Shown here: piece after piece, positions 1-7,908 of the stretch
How the letters are laid out: each line of letters begins with the position of its first letter
Position numbering within the stretch: position 1 is the stretch's first letter
Assembly: GCA_905204385.1 (NCBI GenBank)
Contig: CAJKZL010000018.1
Coordinates: 1 to 15,315, forward strand
Direction: 5' to 3'
Length of the DNA stretch: 15,315 nt
Origin: an uncultured Odoribacter sp.
GTDB taxonomy: Bacteria; Bacteroidota; Bacteroidia; Bacteroidales; Marinifilaceae
The notes under the pieces: model-generated
The model's input: the letters and a program-made list of their open reading frames with translations, nothing else
Databases searched by the model: none
What the model was told of the DNA's origin: nothing
Translations under genes and position numbers: made by a program

Positions 1-8
1 CCCATACT

Positions 9-2021
9 CTAGTCCATCCAGGCAGTCCGATAAACATTCAAATTTGCAGTAAATGCCGGGGAACGGAAACCATATCCCAGTTCGACAGAAAAGATTTTTT
101 CATTCACCGCATCCTTATTCAACTCATTGCTATTCTCCTTATTCAGGAATACGGCATACTCAAAGAAAGGAGCGCGTGAAATATAGCCGATATTTGCAAA
201 AACATTGTTACGCCCATCGATATTATAATTGGCACCTCCTTTAATCGTTCCGCTCCAGAAATTCGCTTTATCCGATTTCGCATGATCTTTATCGTAATAA
301 AAACGGTCATACCGCCAATACATGGTGTTCGAAACCGATCCGGCCACAAACGTCGCCAAAGCATTCCGGTTGAATTCTATCTGCCCGAAAACGCCTTCCT
401 GAGCAACAAAACCGTCATAATCCCGGAATACGACATCTCCCACTTTCAACTTTTCATTTTTCCAATTCGGGTCGGCAGCTTTATAATTATTTACAGCTTT
501 TATATCCTTACGACTTTCAGAATCGACATAATACTCTCCCCCATACAAATCCACCAACTTAGCTTTATGAGTGCCTTTATAATAACGAATATCCAACCCT
601 CCATAAAGATTGAAATATTTTCCCAACTGTGTCGTATAGGTAGATAGCAAACCATACCATTCATGGTTATTCAAATTATTTGACATGGCCATTTGTGAAC
701 CATTTTCACTGTTCATATTCAACTCATAAATGGCAGCATAGTCAAACGTACCGTCTGCAGCACGGAATTGAGTATTCAGAGTACCATCCAAAGCCGTTGC
801 ATACCAACTGTTTTTATAAGGACTGATACCCTGTCCACGGTAACCACCGCCTCTACCGATAGATACATAAAAGGCCGTCGACAAACTGGACTTTTCATTA
901 ATATTCCAATAGTGATTCAATGAAATCTGCGGCTTATGAAACTTATTGAAACCAGCCACTTTGCGTTGTCCATTCAATCCGAATCCATAGGCCGGATTGT
1001 ATTTATACTTATTATCATGCTTTTGCCATTCGGAAATCAATAAATTATCACTCCGCTGGTTATGCCATTGAGGGGCACCCAGTACCGTCAGTGAAATCAT
1101 ATGCTTATCGTTGATCTGCTTGGAAACATTGCCAAAATAACTGTAACTTTCAAATTCCGTTCCCTGGATATATCCGTTTCCCCAGCTTTTAGCTCCCAGA
1201 ATGGAAATCGCCCATCCCTTCTGCAAACCGGTAGAAACATTGAAAGCAATCTTATTAAATCCATCGTTCCCCACCGCATATGAAATTCCTCCTCCGGCTT
1301 TTACATCCGTCGTATTGGTAACGATATTGATAGAGCCTCCGACCGAAGGAGCCGCCACTTTGGCAGCACCAAGCCCGCGCTGCACCTGCATGGAACGGGT
1401 GACATCCGAAAGTCCTGCCCAATTCGACCAATAGATGCGACCACTCTCCATTTCGTTCACAGGAACTCCATTCACCATCACCGCCACATTCTCGCTTTCG
1501 AATCCCCGCACATTTACTCTGGAATCACCGAAACCGCCTCCCTGTTTGGTGGCATAAATACTCGGCGTCGATTTCAGAATTTCGGGAAATTCCTGGGTCG
1601 ATAATTTGTTTTCTATAGCCATAGGCCCGATAACGGCTACCGCAACCGGAGTCTTCCGAGCTACGGCTACCGATGCGGTCACCGTAACATCCCCTAAACC
1701 GATCGATTCCGATTTTAAACCGACGATCCCCAGATTTATGTCTTTGTTTAAGTGAATTTCTTTTTTCAACTCGCTATACCCCACGCTCCGGAAAACCAAT
1801 ACCTGCCTGCCCGTTTTAGAACTGGTCAAGGTAAAACTACCATCCAGATCGGCAGCAACCCCTTCGTTGGTTCCCTCGATCATAATGGTCGCCCCCACAA
1901 GCGGCTCTTTTGTCTGAGCATCTACAATCGTTCCCTTTACGGTCCCCTGCGCTTTCACACCCAAAGACAGCAAACATAAAGATACTGCAAAAACTAATGT
2001 TTTAAAAAACACATTCTTCAT
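9..2021 (-). CDS. TonB-dependent outer-membrane receptor, apparently cut short by an in-frame TAG
   Basis: Outer-membrane receptor that would import a substrate using TonB energy; the ligand cannot be told. A signal peptide covers residues 1-24, ending VKA-Q. A carboxypeptidase-like regulatory beta-sandwich follows at about 26-115 (GTVKGTIVDAQTKEPLVGAT). The plug is at about 120-240 (NVRGFESENVAVMVNGVPV, then GGSINIV), and beta-barrel strands fill the rest. There is no N-terminal STN signalling domain, so coupling to FecR is not shown by the protein itself. The frame closes at TAG (9-11) right after TAWMD, inside what reads as a barrel strand. Related receptors normally continue well beyond this point and lack a stop here. 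The two codons left before the window edge are open (Ser-Met). I infer a nonsense mutation with the rest of the barrel outside the window. No SusD-like partner is visible. The family call is secure; the truncation is likely. Confidence 0.85.
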   Translation of the reverse strand: MKNVFFKTLVFAVSLCLLSLGVKAQGTVKGTIVDAQTKEPLVGATIMIEGTNEGVAADLDGSFTLTSSKTGRQVLVFRSVGYSELKKEIHLNKDINLGIVGLKSESIGLGDVTVTASVAVARKTPVAVAVIGPMAIENKLSTQEFPEILKSTPSIYATKQGGGFGDSRVNVRGFESENVAVMVNGVPVNEMESGRIYWSNWAGLSDVTRSMQVQRGLGAAKVAAPSVGGSINIVTNTTDVKAGGGISYAVGNDGFNKIAFNVSTGLQKGWAISILGAKSWGNGYIQGTEFESYSYFGNVSKQINDKHMISLTVLGAPQWHNQRSDNLLISEWQKHDNKYKYNPAYGFGLNGQRKVAGFNKFHKPQISLNHYWNINEKSSLSTAFYVSIGRGGGYRGQGISPYKNSWYATALDGTLNTQFRAADGTFDYAAIYELNMNSENGSQMAMSNNLNNHEWYGLLSTYTTQLGKYFNLYGGLDIRYYKGTHKAKLVDLYGGEYYVDSESRKDIKAVNNYKAADPNWKNEKLKVGDVVFRDYDGFVAQEGVFGQIEFNRNALATFVAGSVSNTMYWRYDRFYYDKDHAKSDKANFWSGTIKGGANYNIDGRNNVFANIGYISRAPFFEYAVFLNKENSNELNKDAVNEKIFSVELGYGFRSPAFTANLNVYRTAWMD

Positions 2022-2418
2022 ACAATCACTTGTTAATTAATAAATTTACTACGACTACACCTCAATATTTCGCACAAAAAGACAGATCAGATGAAAAAAA
2101 ATTATATATGAATACAAAATTACATTAAATAATGCAACCTCCACCATTTTAACAATAATTTTTTGAATACCAGCTTTTTGCTTTTCGGCGCAAAAGTAAA
2201 GAATTAATATTACAAAACAATTAAGCTCTATCGATTCTCTGAAAAAAGACGAGTTAACAAAAAAGCTGTCCGATCGAACACGATTTACTCCAACACATGT
2301 TATTTCTAAATCTCCCCCGAATAATTTTCAGAGTATTCCCTAAAAAAAAGAAGATTTTGTCATTAAAAATTAAAGTTGCGGGTTTACAAGATAGATCCGA
2401 AACAATATTTCATTTAAC
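2022..2418. other. AT-rich intergenic region between divergent receptor and fecR genes
   Basis: 397 bases without a convincing gene. It holds a good promoter for the receptor on the minus strand (listed separately) and presumably the fecR promoter, for which I see no clean TAnnTTTG element. I looked for long inverted repeats matching the 3604-3716 gap that could have driven inversion of fecR. I found only a 7-base match, AGATCAG at 2084-2090 against its complement at 3668-3674, which is too short to mean much. Confidence 0.5.
2191..2220 (-). promoter_or_regulatory. Bacteroidota-type promoter for the TonB-dependent receptor
   Basis: Read on the minus strand, TACTTTTG (2198-2191) matches the Bacteroidota -7 consensus TAnnTTTG. 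A TTG lies 19 bases upstream (2220-2218), fitting the -33 element. Transcription would begin near 2184, giving a leader of about 160 bases before the ATG at 2021. Confidence 0.55.
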
Positions 2419-3603
2419 ATGGACTTTATCGATAAAAAACAACACATTGCGTGGCTGATCAGCAAAAAGATAACTGCAAGCCTCGATGAACAGGAAAACT
2501 ATGAATTGACGGAATGGCTGGAAGAAAACCCGAAAAACCGGCAATTATACCAAAAACTGTTGTCTAAGAATTATCTCCCGGATTTCACCGTTTATCGCCG
2601 AATTCAAGTTCAGGACAGTCTGGCTAAATATAAAAAACAATATCATCCATTCTCTAAACAAGCCTTTCGTCGCAGATTATCCATTGCAGCTGCCGCCCTC
2701 TTACTCATAGGCTTGAGTCTTTCCCTCCTATACCCTGACAATATATCCCAATCTTCCGCCGCATCGATACAACCGGGGGCTTCAAAAGCCCTATTGATTC
2801 TATCAGACGGTTCTGTCTGTGAATTGGAAAAAGAACAAAAAAACAGTTTTCCCGAAAGAAAAGATATTATCATTGAAAATAACGGCCAGGAAATACGCTA
2901 TCGTTCAATCCTGCCCTCTTCTTCCTCTCTTCCGGCAAAAACAGAATACAATATCTTAAAAATTCCAATAGGAGGAGAATATGTATTGACCCTCTCCGAT
3001 GGGACGAAGGTCTAGCTAAACTCTCAGACAACACTACGTTATCCGGTCCGGTTTACCGGAAGCGAAAGAAATGTCTATCTTGATGGAGAAGCCTACTTCG
3101 AGGTAACTCATGACGAACAATGTCCTTTTTATGTCAGGACTCAAAACGATGTAAACATTCAGGTATTGGGAACTTCCTTCAATGTCAGAACTTATGAAGA
3201 CGAACAACAAACCGAAACCGTATTGGAACAAGGGAGTGTCAAAATCTGGAAAAACACTCAAATTGCAACCCTCACACCGGGTACAAAGGCCGTTTACAAT
3301 AAAACCGACGAAACATTAACTACCCGAAAGGTCCACACTGAATTATATACCGCCTGGCATCAGGGGCGATATGTATTTGAAGAAGAAAGGGTCGAGCATA
3401 TTTTAAATAAACTATCCCGTTGGTATGGTACAACTGTATTTTTTGTCGACGAAGAAGCAAAGTCGCTGATATTTAGCGGCAATATACGCAAATATGAGAC
3501 TATAGAAAACCTATTGAAAGCCATGGAAGCAACCGGTAGCATTCATTTTGACATAAAAGACAAGACGATTCTGGTATATAATAAAAAAAAACTAACCTTC
3601 TGA
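2419..3603 (+). pseudogene. FecR-type anti-sigma factor interrupted by an in-frame TAG
   Basis: FecR-family proteins sit in the inner membrane, bind an ECF sigma factor in the cytoplasm and receive a signal from an outer-membrane receptor in the periplasm. Read through the stop this is a 394-residue protein, a normal length. It has a cytoplasmic part (1-85), one membrane helix (about 87-105), a periplasmic FecR domain (about 115-290, with DGEAYFEV and VLGTSFNVRTY) and a C-terminal DUF4974-like domain (about 312-390, starting near WHQGRYVFEEE). Codon 199 is TAG (3013-3015), between DGTKV and LNSQTTLRYP, where the family has Trp (V-W-L-N); TGG to TAG is a one-base change. There is no frameshift, and the same frame runs on to TGA at 3601-3603. 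Termination would leave a 198-residue product with the sigma-binding and membrane parts but little sensor domain. The gene faces away from the receptor and towards the sigma gene, against the usual co-oriented order. Confidence 0.85.
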
Positions 3604-3716
3604 ATGATACCTCCCTTATTGGACAAACTATTACAACACTGGTATCGATAAATACATGAATATATAGCTGATCTCCGGCCGGAAAAACCTAGTCGACGGC
3701 TTTGCCAACCTATCTA

Positions 3717-4277
3717 TTATCCCATCAATCTGATTATCATCATCAATATCAAGCAAGGATAATTTCTCAATAATATCCTCAATCTCTCCAAGGCCCTGGC
3801 CTTATAAGTCCGCACAGAACTATTCGAAATATTCAACTTCACCGCAACCTCCTCTACCGAATTACCTGCCAGCAATAAGGAAATCACTTCCCGGCACTGG
3901 ACCGGCAAAGTATTTATAGCTTCATACAATATTCGCGTAACCTCTTCCTCCAGAAGATAATCGTAAAACTCTTCCTCTTCCGGTTTTTGTTTGCCGATAA
4001 GGCGTTGCCGGTTTTTCAGGTTCCGTACGACGTTAATAGTACGATTTTTTACAGAAGTGTAAAAGAGAACATTCAGGGCTGCTGAAGACTTGACATCTTT
4101 CCGGATCTCCCAGATGTGGTGGATCACTTCGATCACAACGTCTTCCGCTTCCATTTGTTCCAGACCATAACGCATAGCAAAAGAAACCAATGTTTTGTAA
4201 TATTGGTGGAAAATCGTTTCGAACGCCTTTTCCTTGCCTGCAACAAAACCTTGAAAGTCTTTTTCCTCAATAAACAT
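3717..4277 (-). CDS. ECF-type RNA polymerase sigma factor
   Basis: A 186-residue alternative sigma factor, presumably held by the neighbouring FecR and directing transcription of the receptor gene. Region 2 spans about residues 17-90 (FETIFHQYYKTLVSFAMRYG, then AEDVVIEVIHHIWE). Region 4 spans about 115-168, with a helix-turn-helix seen in LPVQCREVISLLLAGNSVEE followed by LNISNSSVRTYKARALERLR. The tail (174-186) is hydrophobic, PCLILMMIIRLMG. The frame is intact and ends in TAA. It converges with fecR across a 113-bp gap (3604-3716) in which I see no clear terminator. A TATCTTTG element lies just upstream. If FecR is truncated, this sigma may be deregulated: unleashed, locked or simply idle, depending on how the remaining N-terminal fragment behaves. 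Confidence 0.92.
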   Translation of the reverse strand: MFIEEKDFQGFVAGKEKAFETIFHQYYKTLVSFAMRYGLEQMEAEDVVIEVIHHIWEIRKDVKSSAALNVLFYTSVKNRTINVVRNLKNRQRLIGKQKPEEEEFYDYLLEEEVTRILYEAINTLPVQCREVISLLLAGNSVEEVAVKLNISNSSVRTYKARALERLRILLRNYPCLILMMIIRLMG

Positions 4278-4299
4278 CTCACCTAGCTAAATTCGTATA

Positions 4300-4307
4300 C
4301 AAAGATA
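4300..4307 (-). promoter_or_regulatory. -7 element of the sigma factor promoter
   Basis: On the minus strand TATCTTTG is an exact TAnnTTTG match, 22 bases before the ATG at 4277, so the leader would be short (about 16 bases). The -33 region is T-rich without a clean TTTG. Confidence 0.5.
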
Positions 4308-4570
4308 GCTGTTTTCCGAAAATTAAAAGCCTGCTTACAGGCATATTTACCTTTTTCATGATTTTTTCGACAAATTACAAACCTATCGATCAACTACTTA
4401 TAAAAAAAATTCATTTTCCCCTCATTTTTTTTCAGAAAAGTGTAACCCACCCTCGTTTATCGCCGTATAACCCTACGATTTAGCACACACCACGGGGAGA
4501 GGAAGTTTATAAACAAGCTGATTTCCGGACAGTTCTTTAAAATGACAGGCTGGTAAACTACGGGATAATT

Positions 4571-4603
4571 ACACCACGCACACACACCACACAGACGCAC
4601 ACA
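4571..4603. repeat. CA-rich low-complexity tract
   Basis: Thirty-three bases made almost wholly of CA dinucleotides with a few G and no T on the plus strand (for example CACACACACCACACAG). It stands alone in the intergenic region between the metG terminator and the sigma promoter. No coding or RNA role is evident. Confidence 0.5.
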
Positions 4604-4671
4604 AATAATTTCTTTTCAAATATCCCTACCGGATCTGCTTTTAGAGTCTTAAAGAAATGTCTCCCTAAAAT

Positions 4672-4710
4672 ACACAGAAGACGCAATGCGAATTGCGTCT
4701 TCTTGTGTTT
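4672..4710 (-). terminator. Intrinsic terminator downstream of metG
   Basis: Long hairpin: ACACAGAAGACGCAAT (4672-4687), loop GCGA, then the complementary arm (4692-4708) with one bulged T. Read on the minus strand, as metG is, the stem is followed by a T-containing stretch. On the plus strand it is followed by a run of five T, so it could work in both directions. Confidence 0.7.
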
Positions 4711-4744
4711 TTACTATCGGGGAAATGAATTCCCTCACTCCCGC

Positions 4745-6775
4745 TTACCGGATTTCCGATCCGGACTTTACTTCTTTGTCAGGACGCACGAACGACAGGG
4801 AGCCATCTGCATTCTCCGCCATCAATATCATCCCCTGGGATTCTATTCCCTTCAATTGTTTCGGTTCAAGATTTACCAATATGCTCACTTGCTGGCCTAC
4901 CACTTCTTCCGGAGTATAATACTCGGCGATGCCCGAAACGACAGTCCGGGTATCTATACCTGTATCTATGGTAAGCTTCAGAAGTTTTTTAGTTTTAGCC
5001 ACCTTTTCCGCCGCTACAATTTTACCGGCCCGGATATCCATTTTGGCAAATTCCTCAAATGAAATATTGGGTTTAGCGGGACTTACCTCGGCATTAGCTA
5101 TCTCGTTAGCCTTTTTGGTGGCCAGCAGCTTATCTATCTGTTGTTGGATTTGCCGATCTTCAATCTTGTCGAATAACAGTCCAGGTTCATTCAGCCGGTG
5201 TCCCTCGGGCAGCACATGATCGCCCATCTCCCTCCAGGCCAAAGGTTCTATATTCAGGAAACCTCTCAATTTCGAGGCGCTGAAGGGAATAAACGGCTCG
5301 GTGAGTGTCGACAAATCGGCAGCTATTTGCAAGCAAATATTCAAAATCGTCTTCACCCGGTTTTCATCGGTTTTGATTACTTTCCAGGGTTCGGTATCCG
5401 CCAGATACTTATTTCCCAGACGGGCCATATTCATACATTCTTTCAGGGCCTCCCGGAAATGAAAGGCATCCAGATTTTTTTCCTCCCGCTCGATGATCCC
5501 GGGAATTTCAGCCAGCACTTCCCGGTCGTAGGCTGTCAATTCCCCGCGCTCCGGCACAATACCGCCAAAATATTTTTGCGTCAGCACCATAGCACGATTG
5601 ATGAAATAACCGTATATAGCCACCAATTCATTATTGTTGCGGGCCTGGAAATCCTTCCAAGTAAAGTCATTGTCCTTTGTCTCGGGAGCATTGGCAGTCA
5701 GCACATACCTCAATACATCCTGCTTGCCCTCAAAATCACGCAGGTATTCATGTAACCAAACCGCCCAGTTACGCGAAGTGGAGATTTTATCGCCTTCCAG
5801 ATTCAGGAATTCATTGGCCGGCACATTGTCGGGAAGAATATAGCTGCCTTCGGCTTTCAACATAGCCGGGAAAATAATGCAGTGAAAAACAATATTGTCT
5901 TTCCCGATAAAGTGAATCATCCGGGTTTCCGGATCCTTCCAGTACTTTTCCCATTCGGGAGTCAGGTCCTTAGTCGCCGAAATATACCCGATCGGTGCAT
6001 CGAACCAGACATATAACACCTTTCCTTTCGCCTCGTCTAACGGAACAGGCACTCCCCAATCCAGGTCGCGGGTGACGGCGCGGGGTTGCAATCCATTATC
6101 CAACCAGGATTTACATTGTCCGTAAACATTCGGCTTCCAGTCTTTATGCTCTTCCAGTATCCATTCTTTCAACCAATCCTCATACCGATCCAACGGCAGA
6201 TACCAGTGTTTGGTCTCCCGCAGTTCCGGTTGGTTACCGGTAATAGCAGATACAGGATGAATCAGATCGGTAGCATTCAGGCTAGTCCCGCAAGCCTCGC
6301 ACTGATCTCCGTAAGCCTTCTCGTTCCCGCAATGAGGGCATTTTCCGATGATATAACGGTCGGCCAAAAATTGCCCGGCCTTCTCGTCATAAAATTGCAT
6401 GGAAGTCTTTTCGACAAACTTCCCTTCTTCGTATAATTTCCTGAAAAAAGCTGCAGACAGCTTATGATGCGTCTGAGAACTCGTTCTCGAATAAATATCG
6501 AAAGAAATGCCAAATTCCTCAAACGAATCTTTGATCATATGATGGTAACGATCCACTATGTCCTGAGGGGTTACCCCTTCTTTTTGTGCTTTAATGGTAA
6601 TGGGCACACCATGTTCATCCGATCCGCCGATAAAAACGACCTCTTCTCCTTTATGACGCAAATAACGTACATAAATATCCGCCGGGACATAAACACCGGC
6701 CAGATGACCGATATGAACAGGCCCGTTAGCATAGGGCAAAGCTGTTGTAATCAGATTCCTTTTGAATTTAGCCAT
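4745..6775 (-). CDS. metG: Methionyl-tRNA synthetase
   Basis: Charges tRNA-Met with methionine in the cytoplasm. The protein has 676 residues, normal for the long bacterial form. The class I HIGH motif is at 21-24, a zinc knuckle is at C146, C149, C159 and C162, and the KMSKS loop appears as KISTS at 330-334. A C-terminal EMAP/Trbp111-like tRNA-binding domain follows at about 575-676 ([12 protein letters not shown], then [20 protein letters not shown]). I chose the start giving [20 protein letters not shown] because the Rossmann core begins there. An in-frame ATG at 6934 would add 53 residues that translate the promoter and the heptad repeat. The gene stands alone on the minus strand, divergent from the LD-carboxypeptidase operon, with a clear terminator behind it. 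Confidence 0.97.
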   Translation of the reverse strand: MAKFKRNLITTALPYANGPVHIGHLAGVYVPADIYVRYLRHKGEEVVFIGGSDEHGVPITIKAQKEGVTPQDIVDRYHHMIKDSFEEFGISFDIYSRTSSQTHHKLSAAFFRKLYEEGKFVEKTSMQFYDEKAGQFLADRYIIGKCPHCGNEKAYGDQCEACGTSLNATDLIHPVSAITGNQPELRETKHWYLPLDRYEDWLKEWILEEHKDWKPNVYGQCKSWLDNGLQPRAVTRDLDWGVPVPLDEAKGKVLYVWFDAPIGYISATKDLTPEWEKYWKDPETRMIHFIGKDNIVFHCIIFPAMLKAEGSYILPDNVPANEFLNLEGDKISTSRNWAVWLHEYLRDFEGKQDVLRYVLTANAPETKDNDFTWKDFQARNNNELVAIYGYFINRAMVLTQKYFGGIVPERGELTAYDREVLAEIPGIIEREEKNLDAFHFREALKECMNMARLGNKYLADTEPWKVIKTDENRVKTILNICLQIAADLSTLTEPFIPFSASKLRGFLNIEPLAWREMGDHVLPEGHRLNEPGLLFDKIEDRQIQQQIDKLLATKKANEIANAEVSPAKPNISFEEFAKMDIRAGKIVAAEKVAKTKKLLKLTIDTGIDTRTVVSGIAEYYTPEEVVGQQVSILVNLEPKQLKGIESQGMILMAENADGSLSFVRPDKEVKSGSEIR

Positions 6776-6852
6776 ATCATAAATTTTTAATTCTGCCGTA
6801 TTTCCTGACAAGTCACTTCGGTTTTTCCCACCTGTTTGTGAATTGCAAGTTG

Positions 6853-6860
6853 CAAAGGTA
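6853..6860 (-). promoter_or_regulatory. -7 element of the metG promoter
   Basis: TACCTTTG on the minus strand, an exact TAnnTTTG match, 77 bases before the metG ATG. The region about 20 bases upstream, where the -33 element belongs, is filled by the GAAAATT heptad repeat. Confidence 0.6.
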
Positions 6861-6866
6861 AGAAAT

Positions 6867-6898
6867 AATTGAAAATTGAAAATTGAAAATTGAAAATT
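6867..6898. repeat. Heptanucleotide tandem repeat (GAAAATT x4)
   Basis: Four exact consecutive copies of GAAAATT (6871-6877, 6878-6884, 6885-6891, 6892-6898), preceded by a partial copy AATT. The tract sits immediately upstream of the metG -7 element and covers its -33 region. It also lies just before a possible plus-strand promoter (TATCTTCG, 6902-6909) for the LD-carboxypeptidase operon. Confidence 0.9.
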
Positions 6899-6934
6899 AC
6901 TTATCTTCGTACCCCGGAAGCCGGCTATTCTCAT

Positions 6935-6950
6935 CAGACCTTTGGGTCTG
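6935..6950. promoter_or_regulatory. Perfect inverted repeat in the leader of the LD-carboxypeptidase operon
   Basis: CAGACC-TTTG-GGTCTG, a six-base perfect dyad with a four-base loop, 49 bases before the start codon at 6999. It could be an operator or a small hairpin in the 5' leader. No T-run follows, so it is not a standard terminator. Confidence 0.35.
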
Positions 6951-6998
6951 TAGCCTTAAGCTTTCTCCTATTAGCTGATCATTTATAAAACTTGGTAT

Positions 6999-7895
6999 AT
7001 GTTCCGACCTCCCTATCTTCAAACAGGCGACAAGGTAGCTCTGGTATCACCGGCAGGAGCTATCGACGACAGCTACATTGCATCGGCAGCCGAAATCCTC
7101 CGGCAATGGGGCTTGGTATCGGTAACAGGAAAATACGCTACTGCCGTACACGGCTATTTTGCAGGTACCGACGAACAACGGATACAAGATATGCAATGGG
7201 CACTGGACGAAGAGGAAATTAAAGCGATATTCTGTACCCGGGGTGGCTATGGCAGTCTGAGGATCGTCGAACAACTGGATTTTTCCATCTTTCAGGGCGC
7301 ACCGAAATGGCTGGTAGGCTTCAGCGACATCACCGTTTTTCATGCAAAGCTCAACACCTTGGGTATCGAGAGCTTACATGCCCCCATGCCGAAAAGCTTC
7401 CGTACCACCTCCAACGCATCCCTGCAGCGAACGAAAGAATTTCTCTTCGGTCACATCACCCCTTATCGGCTTCCGCCCCACTCCCTCAACCGGGAAGGCA
7501 TAGTCAAGGCGGAACTGACCGGAGGTAATCTGTCCCTCATTCATTGTATGCATTCCACCCCTCTGGAGTGCAAACATCAGAATCCGGTCCTTTTTATAGA
7601 AGACGTCGGAGAAAATCTGTATGCCATCGACCGCATGCTACAAAGCCTGAAATTAACAGGTAAATTCGACACCCTCCAAGGACTGATCGTAGGCGACTTC
7701 ACCGAAATGAAGGGATTAAGCTTCGGACAAAATGCTTATGAAATTATCCGGAATCTGGTGGACAATTACAATTACCCCATTTGCTTCGGATTCCCTGCGG
7801 GACATTCGGCCGATAATTTCCCCCTGATCATCGGCTCGACGATTGAAATGGAAATATCTTCGGAAGGAAGCACCATCCATTTTTTAAACGATTAA
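6999..7895 (+). CDS. Muramoyltetrapeptide LD-carboxypeptidase (peptidase S66 family)
   Basis: Removes the terminal D-alanine from murein tetrapeptides, a cytoplasmic step in peptidoglycan recycling. At 298 residues it has the usual LdcA length. The Ser-Glu-His triad is visible: Ser109 in the nucleophile elbow GFSDIT, Glu201 in FIEDVGE and His269 in GFPAGHS. The N-terminus (PPYLQTGDKVALVSPAG) and the CTRGGYGSLRI segment are family hallmarks. There is no signal peptide, consistent with a cytosolic enzyme. It is the first gene of a three-gene operon, ending 13 bases before the GldH-like lipoprotein. I avoid the symbol ldcA because S66 members also include microcin C self-immunity (MccF-like) proteins, but the housekeeping neighbours favour recycling. 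Confidence 0.9.
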   Translation: MFRPPYLQTGDKVALVSPAGAIDDSYIASAAEILRQWGLVSVTGKYATAVHGYFAGTDEQRIQDMQWALDEEEIKAIFCTRGGYGSLRIVEQLDFSIFQGAPKWLVGFSDITVFHAKLNTLGIESLHAPMPKSFRTTSNASLQRTKEFLFGHITPYRLPPHSLNREGIVKAELTGGNLSLIHCMHSTPLECKHQNPVLFIEDVGENLYAIDRMLQSLKLTGKFDTLQGLIVGDFTEMKGLSFGQNAYEIIRNLVDNYNYPICFGFPAGHSADNFPLIIGSTIEMEISSEGSTIHFLND

Positions 7896-7908
7896 ATCAG
7901 GTAGTCCT

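Larger units (their letters stand above)
4278..4744. other. 467-bp intergenic region between metG and the sigma gene
   Basis: No gene or RNA gene that I can support. It contains the sigma -7 element (4300-4307), a short dyad GCCTG-CTTA-CAGGC (4329-4342) just upstream of it, a CA-rich stretch (4571-4603) and the metG terminator (4672-4710). The dyad could be an operator or chance. The part between about 4343 and 4570 shows nothing I can name. Confidence 0.5.

Noticed and set aside
3166..3603. Independent 145-residue gene starting at an internal ATG
   Set aside because: It is the C-terminal half of the FecR homologue in the same frame; the FecR domain continues upstream of this ATG up to the TAG.
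2084..3674. AGATCAG / CTGATCT as inversion repeats flanking fecR
   Set aside because: Only seven bases match and the core is the palindrome GATC, so a chance match is likely.
6776..6934. N-terminal extension of metG by 53 residues from an upstream in-frame ATG
   Set aside because: The extension translates the heptad repeat and the TACCTTTG promoter element, and the synthetase fold starts at [18 protein letters not shown].
4745..6934. Long open frames on the plus strand opposite metG (for example around 5198-5755)
   Set aside because: They are antisense shadows of a well-supported synthetase gene and show no recognisable domain or promoter.
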